Positions 7,032-14,347 of a DNA stretch of 34,730 nucleotides are shown in pieces. Position 1 is the first letter of the stretch. Each line of letters opens with the position of its first letter. The stretch comes from Candidatus Aerophobota bacterium (lineage in GTDB: Bacteria; Aerophobota; Aerophobia; Aerophobales; B3-G15), in NCBI GenBank assembly GCA_021162265.1, contig JAGGZA010000035.1:1-34730 (forward strand), in the 5' to 3' direction. The position numbers and the translations under genes were made by a program. The notes beneath the pieces are model-generated. The model had not been told where the DNA came from. It did not search any database and saw only the letters and a list, made by a program, of their open reading frames with translations.

Positions 7032-9083
7032 GTGACAAACAGGACTTCTGATAGGAAAATAAAAGATATTCTATGGGCTACCTTTCTGATTATAATTGGT
7101 TTATTTGTCCTTATCAGCCTTTTTTTTTATCACCCTGCAGTTTCTTCTTTTTTTACCTTTCCCCCTGAAATTTCTCCAGGAAATTATGTTGGCAGGGTAG
7201 GAGTTTTTGTTGCGACTTATCTTTTTCTGGGTCTGGGGATTCCTGCTTTTCTCCTGCCAGTTATTTTAATATGGTTTGGCGTGAAGAAAGCAAAGAGAGG
7301 ATATATAGAGGGTTTCTTGCTCAGAACAATAAGTTTGATATTAGGTTTTATAGCTCTATGCAGCCTTCTTTATTTTATCGGGATCGATCTCACCTCTCCC
7401 TGGTATGGAGGAGGTTTAACAGGATTTGTTTTTTCAAAGTTATTTACTTCATTTTTTGGAAAAATGGGAGGGTTAATTATAATATGCGGAATGTTGTTTG
7501 TTTCTTTGCTGCTTAATATAGATTTTTCCCTGATTATGAGAAAAAAGGAAATTAAAAAGAAGATATCCTCTCAAAAGAACCTTGTTTTAAGAAAAAATAC
7601 TGCTTCGGAGACCTCTTTTCTAAAGAAGAGCAGGAGGGAAGATTATCAACGGTTTTCTCCATCTGGATATAGGTTTCCCTCTACCGATTTGCTTGAGTTA
7701 CCTGATAAAAAGTATCTTTCCTCCAATGAGGTAGTCGAGGCGGGTAAGAAACTCCAGCAAACACTTAAGGATTTCGGAATAGACGTAGAAATAGAGGAGG
7801 TAAAAGAAGGACCTGCTATTACTCGTTATGAGGTTAAGCTTGCTCCCGGGATAAGAGTTAGCAGGTTAATGAATCTGTCAAGCGATCTTGCTCTTTCCCT
7901 CGCTGTTCCCAATGTCAGGATAGAGGTACCTGTGAGTGGAAAATCCCTGGTGGGAATTGAGGTTCCTAAAAAGAAGGTTAGATTTGTTTATTTACGTGAG
8001 CTTCTGGAGGAGGCAGGGTTTAGGGAAAAAAGAGGAAAACTTTTATTTCCTCTGGGTAGAGATATTGCTGGAGAGACAGTTTGGGTAAATCTGGAAACCC
8101 TGCCCCACCTCTTAATAGGGGGGTCAACCGGCTCCGGGAAAAGTGTGTGCATCAACTCAATTTTAATAAGTCTTCTTTATAGAGCTACACCTGAGGAGGT
8201 AAAATTCCTGCTTATAGACCCTAAAACAGTGGAGCTGGTTGATTATGCAGAGATTCCTCATTTAATATTTCCACCGGTAAAAGATTTTAAAACAGCTACG
8301 AAGGCTCTGGACTGGGTGGTGCAGGAAATGATGCAGCGTTACGAGGAATTTAACAGAGAGGGTGTTAGAAATATTACCGGGTTTAACCAGAATAAAACAG
8401 AAGAGGAAACCATGCCTTTTTTAGTGGTAGTTATTGATGAGCTTGCTGATCTTATGATGCTTGCTGGAGCCAGGTTAGAGAAGACTCTTTGTCGTATTGC
8501 TCAACTTGGAAGGGCGACAGGTATTCATCTTATTGTTGCAACCCAGAGACCCTCAGTTGACGTTATTACTGGCTTAATTAAAGCGAATTTTCCTTCAAGG
8601 ATTTCCTTTGCTGTTGCCTCGCAGGTTGACTCCAGAACCATTCTTGATACAACAGGGGCTGAGAAACTTGTTGGGAATGGTGATATGCTTTTTTCTCCTG
8701 TTGAAGCATCAAGACCTTTTAGAATCCAGGGAAGCTATATATCGCCTGAAGAAGTAAAAAGAGTTGTTGCTTTTATAAGACAGCAGGACAGACCCATATA
8801 CAAAGATATAATAGGTGAGATTGAAAGAGAAAGCGAAGATGAGGATAAGGAGCAGGATGAGCTTTTTAATGAAGCAAAGAGACTTGTTCTAACGACAGGA
8901 AGGGCATCTACCTCTTATCTTCAAAGAAGACTTGCCATTGGATACAACAGAGCTGCCAGGATTATGGAACAACTGGAGAAAGAGGGAGTAGTAGGACCTG
9001 CCAGAGGGAGCAAGCCAAGGGAAGTTCTTATTGAGAGAAAAACTATCCAGGAAAAAAGAGGTAGCAAGGATGAATTTAGCTAA
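7032..9083 (+). CDS. ftsK: DNA translocase FtsK/SpoIIIE
   Basis: A 683-residue membrane-anchored DNA pump that clears chromosomes from the division septum. The N-terminal part to about residue 165 holds about four to five hydrophobic segments (15-33, 56-83, 96-118, 145-162). A short linker (170-235) leads into the alpha/beta motor with Walker A GSTGSGKS (364-371), Walker B FLVVVIDEL with D469 and E470, and ATQRPSVDVITG (503-514). The C-terminal gamma winged helix (about 607-675, LQRRLAIGYNRAARIMEQLE) is the KOPS-reading domain. The start is GTG, behind GGAGGTGAGG. The linker is short, as in SpoIIIE-like rather than long-linker E. coli FtsK. Confidence 0.95.
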   Translation: MTNRTSDRKIKDILWATFLIIIGLFVLISLFFYHPAVSSFFTFPPEISPGNYVGRVGVFVATYLFLGLGIPAFLLPVILIWFGVKKAKRGYIEGFLLRTISLILGFIALCSLLYFIGIDLTSPWYGGGLTGFVFSKLFTSFFGKMGGLIIICGMLFVSLLLNIDFSLIMRKKEIKKKISSQKNLVLRKNTASETSFLKKSRREDYQRFSPSGYRFPSTDLLELPDKKYLSSNEVVEAGKKLQQTLKDFGIDVEIEEVKEGPAITRYEVKLAPGIRVSRLMNLSSDLALSLAVPNVRIEVPVSGKSLVGIEVPKKKVRFVYLRELLEEAGFREKRGKLLFPLGRDIAGETVWVNLETLPHLLIGGSTGSGKSVCINSILISLLYRATPEEVKFLLIDPKTVELVDYAEIPHLIFPPVKDFKTATKALDWVVQEMMQRYEEFNREGVRNITGFNQNKTEEETMPFLVVVIDELADLMMLAGARLEKTLCRIAQLGRATGIHLIVATQRPSVDVITGLIKANFPSRISFAVASQVDSRTILDTTGAEKLVGNGDMLFSPVEASRPFRIQGSYISPEEVKRVVAFIRQQDRPIYKDIIGEIERESEDEDKEQDELFNEAKRLVLTTGRASTSYLQRRLAIGYNRAARIMEQLEKEGVVGPARGSKPREVLIERKTIQEKRGSKDEFS

Positions 9084-9618
9084 TAAGATAACTATTTCTC
9101 GGATAATTCTTGTTCCTTTTTTAATTTCATTTTTATTCCTTCCCGGTAAATGGGGAATAGTTATATCCTTTTTTATTTTTGTATTAGCCTGTTTATCTGA
9201 TTGGGTGGATGGTTATGTAGCAAGAAAAAATAGCCAGATAACTACCATGGGTAAGATAATGGATCCTGTTGCTGATAAAGTCCTGGTTTACAGTATGCTA
9301 ATTTGTTTTGTATATCTGCATATAGTTCCTTTCTGGATGGTAATAATCCTTATTGCAAGGGATTTTCTGGTGATGGCTTTAAGAGTAGAGGTAGCTTTTA
9401 GAAAAGTTATACTTACTCCAACTTTCACAGCCAAGTTTAAGACAGTGCTTGAATATGGTGTTATTCTTTTTTCCTTTTTTTATATGTTTTTTTCTATTAG
9501 CTATTCTGTATCTTTTTTAAAGGTGGCTATTTATTTATCCATGAGTTTAACCCTGGTATTTGCCATAGTTTCGGCTGTTCAATACCTGCTTGAAGGAAGA
9601 AGAATACTTGTAAAATAA
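9070..9618 (+). CDS. pgsA: CDP-diacylglycerol--glycerol-3-phosphate 3-phosphatidyltransferase
   Basis: A 182-residue membrane enzyme that makes phosphatidylglycerophosphate from CDP-diacylglycerol and glycerol 3-phosphate. The CDP-alcohol phosphotransferase signature is complete: D44-x2-D47-G-x2-A51-R52-x8-G61-x3-D65-x3-D69. Several hydrophobic helices flank it. An in-frame ATG 13 codons upstream exists inside ftsK, but ATG 9070 has AAGG directly before it and a normal family N-terminus (NLANKITISRI). It overlaps the end of ftsK by 14 bases and is followed by pgpA, the next pathway step. Confidence 0.93.
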   Translation: MNLANKITISRIILVPFLISFLFLPGKWGIVISFFIFVLACLSDWVDGYVARKNSQITTMGKIMDPVADKVLVYSMLICFVYLHIVPFWMVIILIARDFLVMALRVEVAFRKVILTPTFTAKFKTVLEYGVILFSFFYMFFSISYSVSFLKVAIYLSMSLTLVFAIVSAVQYLLEGRRILVK

Positions 9619-9619
9619 A

Positions 9620-10084
9620 ATGAGAAAAGTAATTTTAGCTATTGGGACAGGTCTGGGAGCGGGATATGTTCCTCTTTTCCCTGGAACAGTTGGAAGTGGA
9701 TGGGGAGTTGTTATCTATCTTTTAATTTTATTGACTTCTCCTGATTTACTGTGGCAGTGTATCATAACTCTACTTGTTCTTATAGCAGGAGTGTGGGTCT
9801 CCGGGAAATGTGAGAAAATACTGAAAACCAAGGACCACCAATCTATTGTGATTGATGAAGCGGGTGGTTTTCTGGTAAGTATGATAGGAATCCCTTTTTC
9901 TCCTCTTTTCCTATTCCTGGGGTTTGTGTTTTTTAGATTGTTTGATATAACCAAACCTTTTCACATAGATAAACTTCAGCGCCTCAATGGAGGCTGGGGA
10001 ATAGTTGCTGATGATGTTGCAGCGGGTTTGCTTGCTAATTTATTTTTACATATTTTAATCTCTATGACTGGCTGGTCTCTTTAA
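9620..10084 (+). CDS. pgpA: Phosphatidylglycerophosphatase A
   Basis: A 154-residue membrane phosphatase that removes phosphate from phosphatidylglycerophosphate to give phosphatidylglycerol. Family hallmarks are GTGLGAGYVPLFPGTVGS (about 9-26), DHQSIVIDEAGGF and the C-terminal FRLFDITKPFHID ... GGWGIVADDVAAG with its acidic residues. Hydrophobic segments cover about 28-60 and 76-100. The ATG follows the pgsA stop by one base. It is the last gene of the operon and is convergent with the GGDEF gene (16-base gap, no clear terminator). Confidence 0.93.
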   Translation: MRKVILAIGTGLGAGYVPLFPGTVGSGWGVVIYLLILLTSPDLLWQCIITLLVLIAGVWVSGKCEKILKTKDHQSIVIDEAGGFLVSMIGIPFSPLFLFLGFVFFRLFDITKPFHIDKLQRLNGGWGIVADDVAAGLLANLFLHILISMTGWSL

Positions 10085-10100
10085 TTAAGCAATTTACTTT

Positions 10101-11063
10101 TTACAGGACTTTTTTTATCTTTCCTGCATCTTCCTGTTTAGCCTGATACATAGCCCTATCTGCTTTGGCAAGAAGATCCCTGGGTTTTTCTGCGTCTTCA
10201 GGGAAGGAAGCTATTCCTATGCTTGCGCTGAGAGGAGAAGGAAAAGTTATCTTTTTTATTTTTTGCTTTATTCTCTCTGCAACTATCAGTGATTTATCTG
10301 AGTCTATCTCGGGTAAGATTATTACAAATTCATCTCCCCCATATCTAAAGGCGATATCCATTGTTCTTATATTATCTTTTATCTGTTTTGCAATTAATCT
10401 CAATACTCTATCTCCTGTTAGATGTCCATAAGTATCATTAATAAATTTTAAATTATCTACATCCATAAACAGGATGGATAGGGGTTGTTTGCTCCGGCAG
10501 GCTTTTCCCAATTCTTCACGAAGTCTTTTATAAAAGTAGCTTTGATTGTAAAGACCGGTTAATTCATCAATCAGGGCTAATTTGCGTATTTTTTCTATGT
10601 GAAGTATATTTCTTATAGCAAGAGCAAGCTGAGATGCAAAAATCCTTGCTATTTTTATTTCTCTAATGGAAAATCCTTTCTTATTCCTTCTTCCAAATGA
10701 TAAGGCTCCTGATAGTAATCCATCTTTACTTTTTATAGCCACGGTGAAAAAGTAACCCGGGGATTTTTCAAAAATCCGTGAGCAAATTAAACAACTTCTG
10801 TCAAGGGAATGTTGGAGTTGAGGTAAGCTTTCCCTGGTCAGGGGGAGAGTGTTGTGGTAAATAGAAGTACCGTTTGTTGTAGCAAAATAGAGAAATTTAT
10901 TGTTTCTGTCAACAACTTTTAAAGTTACTCTGTCAGCACAAAGCAGTTTCGCTCCCTCCATTATGGCCTTATCTAATAAGTGCAGTAAACTTTGCTGGGA
11001 GAATATATTCTCGTTTATTTTAAAGAGAGTATATAATTTTTCTTTTTCTTCTTCTAATTTCAT
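10101..11063 (-). CDS. GAF-GGDEF diguanylate cyclase
   Basis: A 320-residue cytoplasmic signalling protein predicted to make cyclic di-GMP from two GTP. Residues from about 20 to 152 form a GAF-like sensor domain with a Cys pair at C91 and C94. Residues 160-320 form a GGDEF domain with DELTGLYNQ (166-174), metal-binding D201 in FMDVDNLKFIND, and an intact catalytic GGDEF at 242-246. An inhibitory I-site RxxD (R233 to D236) sits exactly five residues before it, so product inhibition is likely. No membrane segment is seen. It follows the small gene at 11082 by 18 bases and shares its promoter. Confidence 0.9.
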   Translation of the reverse strand: MKLEEEKEKLYTLFKINENIFSQQSLLHLLDKAIMEGAKLLCADRVTLKVVDRNNKFLYFATTNGTSIYHNTLPLTRESLPQLQHSLDRSCLICSRIFEKSPGYFFTVAIKSKDGLLSGALSFGRRNKKGFSIREIKIARIFASQLALAIRNILHIEKIRKLALIDELTGLYNQSYFYKRLREELGKACRSKQPLSILFMDVDNLKFINDTYGHLTGDRVLRLIAKQIKDNIRTMDIAFRYGGDEFVIILPEIDSDKSLIVAERIKQKIKKITFPSPLSASIGIASFPEDAEKPRDLLAKADRAMYQAKQEDAGKIKKVL

Positions 11064-11081
11064 TTTTACAAACTTTTCTGA

Positions 11082-11357
11082 TTAAGGTGACTTAAGTATG
11101 AATTTTACGGTATATTTCTTCAGGGAGGCTATACTTATTAAATTAAGTTTCTGCAGCTTCTCCATAGCTTTTTCTATGTCGTTTTTATTAAATTTAAAAC
11201 CAAGGTTAAAGTTAATTTCTTTTAGATTAAGTTTTCCACTTCCCTCTTCTTTGTCACTTATTACAATCAAAAAAAGGTAAAGTCTTATTTCCTTATCAGA
11301 AAGGTTTTTCCATAATTTTTCGTTAATTAATTTATACAGTAATTCTCGTTTATCCAC
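11082..11357 (-). CDS. Small hypothetical protein, possible winged-helix
   Basis: A 91-residue protein I do not recognise. It is strongly charged and helical, with KEIRLYLFLIVISDKEEGSG followed by LNLKEINFNLGFKFNKNDIEKAMEKL and a beta-like end (KYTVKFIL). This order suggests a winged helix: helices, a recognition helix, then a wing. That is a guess from pattern only. The start is GTG 11357, behind AGGAG with six bases spacing. It is first in a two-gene operon with the GGDEF cyclase and divergent from the XRE regulator, so it could control either. Confidence 0.6.
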   Translation of the reverse strand: MDKRELLYKLINEKLWKNLSDKEIRLYLFLIVISDKEEGSGKLNLKEINFNLGFKFNKNDIEKAMEKLQKLNLISIASLKKYTVKFILKSP

Positions 11358-11373
11358 CTATCACTCCTAAACT

Positions 11374-11402
11374 ATGATAGGATAAATAGTTATTATTGTC
11401 AA
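11374..11402 (-). promoter_or_regulatory. Promoter of the small protein-GGDEF operon
   Basis: On the minus strand: TTGACA (11402-11397), 17-base spacer, TATCAT (11379-11374). The leader is only about 10 bases and carries the AGGAG Shine-Dalgarno. Confidence 0.7.
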
Positions 11403-11438
11403 GAAAAAATATAGATAAATATACTTATAATTGACAAT
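11395..11438. repeat. Inverted repeat ATTGTCAA / TTGACAAT spanning divergent promoters
   Basis: ATTGTCAA at 11395-11402 and TTGACAAT at 11431-11438 are exact 8-bp inverted copies separated by 28 bp. Each contains the -35 box of one divergent promoter. The same 8-mer TTGACAAT recurs at 12141 upstream of the por genes. It could be a regulator site or simply paired -35 boxes. Confidence 0.5.
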
Positions 11439-11458
11439 CAAGGTAAATAATTTAGTAT
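11431..11458 (+). promoter_or_regulatory. Promoter of the XRE regulator gene
   Basis: TTGACA at 11431-11436 with a -10 that is either TAGTAT (11453-11458, 16-base spacer) or TATATA (11456-11461, 19-base spacer). The leader would be about 12 bases. A TTG start codon at 11431 would fall inside this -35 box, which argues for the ATG at 11479. Confidence 0.6.
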
Positions 11459-11478
11459 ATACCAAATACGAGGAAAGA

Positions 11479-12021
11479 ATGAGTGTAGGGAAAAGGCTAA
11501 GAGATTTAAGGAAAAAGTTAGGTTTAACACAAAAGGAATTTGCCAGACGTATTAAAGGAAATATAGATTATACCTATATAGGGAAAATTGAGAGAGGAGA
11601 ACAGAATCCTTCTCTCAATATGTTAAAGCGAATAGGAGAATCATTTTCTGTGCCTGTAGGTTATTTTTTTGAAGAGGAAAGTACTGCAGCAATTCTGGAG
11701 CTTTTTCCTGAAGATATTAAAAATTTATTAAAAGATAAAAAAAGACAGAGGCTTATAAGGAAAAGCCAGGAATTGGACGATAAGGACCTTTCTTTGTTGA
11801 TGAATATAGCGGATGTTTTGGTTCAAACAAAAAGGGAACCCTCAGTTGAGGTATCAGAGGAGAGAGGGGCATATGATGCGAACAGGATAAATAGTTTAAT
11901 TTCTCGAATTCGTGAAGTTTTAGCCTCGCCTAAGGTTACTCTTTCTCTGGAGGAACCCTGGGTGAGAGAGGTCCTTCAGATAGCTCTTTCTGCTCTTGAG
12001 AGGAAAAATGAAGGTAATTAG
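11479..12021 (+). CDS. XRE-family transcriptional regulator
   Basis: A 180-residue DNA-binding protein. The N-terminal Cro/C1-type helix-turn-helix covers about residues 4-62, with LRDLRKKLGLTQKEFARRI, then YIGKIERGEQNPSL and a typical SFSVPVGYFFEEES end. The C-terminal part (about 70-180) is acidic and helical and matches no domain I recognise; it may bind a ligand or form dimers. ATG 11479 is chosen because GAGGAAAG precedes it and the helix-turn-helix begins there. It diverges from the small protein-GGDEF operon and sits 191 bases before porG on the same strand. The por operon and the divergent operon are both candidate targets. Confidence 0.88.
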   Translation: MSVGKRLRDLRKKLGLTQKEFARRIKGNIDYTYIGKIERGEQNPSLNMLKRIGESFSVPVGYFFEEESTAAILELFPEDIKNLLKDKKRQRLIRKSQELDDKDLSLLMNIADVLVQTKREPSVEVSEERGAYDANRINSLISRIREVLASPKVTLSLEEPWVREVLQIALSALERKNEGN

Positions 12022-12033
12022 CTGTTTGAATTG

Positions 12034-12066
12034 AGGATTTTTTGCTCCACCTTCCTTTAAAATCCT
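12034..12066 (+). terminator. Possible weak terminator after the XRE gene
   Basis: AGGATTTT (12034-12041) pairs with AAAATCCT (12059-12066) around a 17-base loop and is followed by AATTTTTG. The stem is AT-rich and the T run short, so efficiency would be low. Confidence 0.35.
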
Positions 12067-12071
12067 AATTT

Positions 12072-12101
12072 TTGTCTAAAAGTAGGGTTGAGTTGTATAA
12101 T
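12072..12101 (+). promoter_or_regulatory. Possible upstream promoter of the por operon
   Basis: A perfect TATAAT at 12096-12101 with TTGTCT at 12072-12077 (18-base spacer). Transcription would start near 12108, just before the hairpin at 12116-12137. The -35 box is poor, so this is uncertain. Confidence 0.45.
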
Positions 12102-12115
12102 TTAGCGGTGGTAGT

Positions 12116-12137
12116 AGCTTCCAGGAACCTGGAGGCT
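12116..12137 (+). repeat. 10-bp hairpin in the por leader
   Basis: Ten bases at 12116-12125 (ending TTCCAGG) pair with 12128-12137 (starting CCTGGA) across two bases, with one G-T pair. As DNA it is a dyad; as RNA it is a strong stem-loop about 8 bases from the start of a transcript from the upstream promoter. No T run follows, so it is not a simple terminator. Confidence 0.6.
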
Positions 12138-12140
12138 TGT

Positions 12141-12168
12141 TTGACAATGATTGTTTTTTTGTTAAGAT
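12141..12168 (+). promoter_or_regulatory. Main candidate promoter of the por operon
   Basis: TTGACA at 12141-12146, 16-base spacer, TAAGAT at 12163-12168. The spacer region includes a 5-1-5 dyad ACAATGATTGT (12144-12154) overlapping the -35 box. A start near 12175 gives a leader of about 38 bases with AAAGGGGG before porG. Confidence 0.5.
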
Positions 12169-12182
12169 GTTATGTTCTATTA

Positions 12183-12194
12183 CCTTTATAAAGG
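12183..12194. repeat. 12-bp perfect palindrome in the por leader
   Basis: CCTTTATAAAGG is a perfect palindrome between the predicted transcription start and the porG Shine-Dalgarno, a position suited to a repressor operator. No bound regulator can be named. Confidence 0.45.
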
Positions 12195-12212
12195 CTAAGA
12201 AAGGGGGATATT

Positions 12213-12785
12213 ATGAAGAAAATAACCGAGGTCAGGTGGCACGCAAGAGCTGGCCAGGGGGCGAAAACAGCTGCTCTTCTTCTGGCAGAAGCTGCTTTAA
12301 GTGAAGGGAAGTACATTCAAGGTTTTCCAGAGTATGGTCCGGAGAGAGAGGGAGCTCCCATAAAAGCTTTTACCAGAATAAGTGATACGCCTATTTTTAT
12401 TCACTCAGGAGTCACCAATCCGGACGCTGTGGTTTTGCTTGACACCACTTTGTTAGGTACAGTGGATGTTACCGAAGGTTTATCCGGAGAAGGAGTTGTT
12501 CTGGTTAATACCAGTGCAAGTCCTCAGGATATACGCAAGAGGCTAAATATAAATGAAGGGAAGGTATATACAGTTGATGCTACAGCTATCTCTCTTGAAA
12601 TTTTAGGAAGGAATTTACCTAATATGCCAATGATAGGAGCCTTGATTAAGGTGATTCCAATCCTGAGCCTGGATACTCTTTTAAAGGGAGTCAGGAAAAA
12701 ATTTGGAAAGAAGTTTAACACAAAAATAGTAGAGGGAAATGTTTCTGCTATCAAGAAAGCTTATGAGGAGGTTAAGTCAGAATGA
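12213..12785 (+). CDS. porG: 2-oxoacid (pyruvate):ferredoxin oxidoreductase, gamma subunit
   Basis: A 190-residue gamma subunit of a four-subunit POR-type enzyme. The complex oxidises a 2-oxoacid with CoA to acyl-CoA, CO2 and reduced ferredoxin in the cytoplasm. The family start EVRWHARAGQGAKTAALLLAEAA (6-28) and QGFPEYGPEREGAPIKAFTRI (36-56) are clear. Gene order gamma-delta-alpha-beta is that of archaea and Thermotoga. The ATG lies behind AAAGGGGG. It overlaps porD by four bases (ATGA). Pyruvate is the default substrate, but 2-ketoisovalerate cannot be excluded from sequence. Confidence 0.92.
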   Translation: MKKITEVRWHARAGQGAKTAALLLAEAALSEGKYIQGFPEYGPEREGAPIKAFTRISDTPIFIHSGVTNPDAVVLLDTTLLGTVDVTEGLSGEGVVLVNTSASPQDIRKRLNINEGKVYTVDATAISLEILGRNLPNMPMIGALIKVIPILSLDTLLKGVRKKFGKKFNTKIVEGNVSAIKKAYEEVKSE

Positions 12786-13081
12786 AGGAAAAAGGTTGGA
12801 AGGAAATCCCTATAGGCGGTCTTATCTTGGAACCGGGAAATGCAGAGAAATATCTTACAGGTAGCTGGAGGACTTTTCGTCCAGTGGTTAATAAAGAGAA
12901 ATGCACCAGTTGTCTTTTGTGCTGGATCTACTGCCCGGATGACTCTATAATAGTGGAAGATGAACAGATGAAAGGTTTTCGTTATGAACATTGCAAGGGT
13001 TGTGGAATATGCAAAAACGTATGTCCTTTTAAAGCTATAGAAATGGTGGAAGAATCCAAATATCAACAAATAGAAAAATAA
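12782..13081 (+). CDS. porD: 2-oxoacid (pyruvate):ferredoxin oxidoreductase, delta subunit
   Basis: A 99-residue ferredoxin-like subunit carrying two [4Fe-4S] clusters that pass electrons from the catalytic core to external ferredoxin. The two Cys sets are C41-x2-C44-x2-C47-x3-C51-P and C71-x2-C74-x2-C77-x3-C81-P, both complete. The N-terminal region GWKEIPIGGLILEPGNAEKYLTG is the usual PorD extension. It overlaps porG by four bases and precedes porA by 42 bases. Confidence 0.94.
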   Translation: MKEKGWKEIPIGGLILEPGNAEKYLTGSWRTFRPVVNKEKCTSCLLCWIYCPDDSIIVEDEQMKGFRYEHCKGCGICKNVCPFKAIEMVEESKYQQIEK

Positions 13082-13123
13082 ATTAAAACAAATTTAAATT
13101 AAAAAGGAAAGGGAGTAAACAAA

Positions 13124-14305
13124 ATGGCAACAATAGAGGCAATGACCGGTGATGAAGTAGCTGCTGAGGCTATGAGACAGATAAATCCTGATGTCGTAGC
13201 CGCTTACCCTATAACTCCACAAACTGAAGTAGTCCAGAATTTTTCCCAATCTGTAGCTAACGGTAGGGTAAAAACAGAGATGATAAGAGTGGAAAGTGAG
13301 CATTCTGCTATGAGTGCCTGTGTTGGTGCTTCAGCAGCAGGAGTAAGAGCTATGACTGCAACCTGTGCTAATGGGCTTGCTTTGATGTGGGAGATTGTTT
13401 ATATAGCAGCCTCTTACAGGCTTCCTATAGTAATGGCTGTGGCTAATAGAGCTTTAAGTGGGCCTATAAATATTCATTGCGATCACTCCGATTCAATGGG
13501 AGCAAGGGATTCTGGCTGGATACAGCTTTACAGTGAAAACTGTCAGGAAGTATATGATAACTTGATTCAGGCGGTAAAAATAGCAGAAGACAAAAGTGTT
13601 CTCCTTCCGGTAATGGTTTGTTTTGATGGATTTATCATTTCTCATGCTACCGAAAGGGTGGAAATCCTTGATGATGAGAAAGTTAAAAATTTTATCGGGG
13701 AGTTTAAACCCCAATACCCGCTTTTAGACCTGAATAATCCTGTAACTTATGGTCCTCTTGACCTTTTTGACTACTACTTTGAGCATAAAAGACAACAGGT
13801 TGAGGCAATGGAAAACGCCATTTCTGTGATCGAGAAAGTGGGAAAGGAATATGAAAAGATTTCGGGAAGAAAATATGAGCTGGTAGAAAAATACAATTTA
13901 GAAGCATCTGATATGGTAATAATAGCTGCCGGATCAACTGCAGGAACTATTAAAGCTACCATAGATGAGCTTAAGGAAAAGGGAATAAATGTTGGACTTT
14001 TAAAAATAAGGACATTTCGCCCCTTCCCTCATGTTCAGATAAGAGATGCTTTAAAAGATAAATTATGTGTAGCAGTGATGGATCGTTCAGCTTCTTTTGG
14101 AGCAAGGGGTGGACCTATTTTTCTGGAGATAAGGTCCACTTTATACGAAGAGAAAAAAAAGCCTGTGGTAGTAAATTACATTTATGGATTAGGAGGAAGA
14201 GAAACCACAGTGGAACATATTAAAAAGGTTGTTGATAACCTTTCAAAGATAAAGAAAACGGGAAAAGTAGATAGATTAATAGATTACTTAGGAGTTAGAG
14301 AGTAA
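13124..14305 (+). CDS. porA: 2-oxoacid (pyruvate):ferredoxin oxidoreductase, alpha subunit
   Basis: A 393-residue alpha subunit, containing the pyrimidine-binding half of the thiamine diphosphate site. Family motifs include AAYPITPQTEVVQ (26-38), ESEHSAMSACVGASAAGVRAMTATCANGLALM, and the transketolase C-terminal-like domain around MVIIAAGSTAGTIKATIDEL. PITPQT and SEHSA are the usual substrate and cofactor contacts. Shine-Dalgarno AAAGGGAG lies before the ATG. Full length for the separate-subunit type. Confidence 0.95.
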   Translation: MATIEAMTGDEVAAEAMRQINPDVVAAYPITPQTEVVQNFSQSVANGRVKTEMIRVESEHSAMSACVGASAAGVRAMTATCANGLALMWEIVYIAASYRLPIVMAVANRALSGPINIHCDHSDSMGARDSGWIQLYSENCQEVYDNLIQAVKIAEDKSVLLPVMVCFDGFIISHATERVEILDDEKVKNFIGEFKPQYPLLDLNNPVTYGPLDLFDYYFEHKRQQVEAMENAISVIEKVGKEYEKISGRKYELVEKYNLEASDMVIIAAGSTAGTIKATIDELKEKGINVGLLKIRTFRPFPHVQIRDALKDKLCVAVMDRSASFGARGGPIFLEIRSTLYEEKKKPVVVNYIYGLGGRETTVEHIKKVVDNLSKIKKTGKVDRLIDYLGVRE

Positions 14306-14347
14306 TAAGAAGATAAGATAAATAAAACTAAAGATAAGGAGAAAAAG

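Noticed and set aside
11479..12021. XRE protein read as an antitoxin or phage repressor.
   Set aside because: No toxin gene or phage genes adjoin it, and its neighbours are a cyclic di-GMP cyclase operon and por; a host regulator is more likely.
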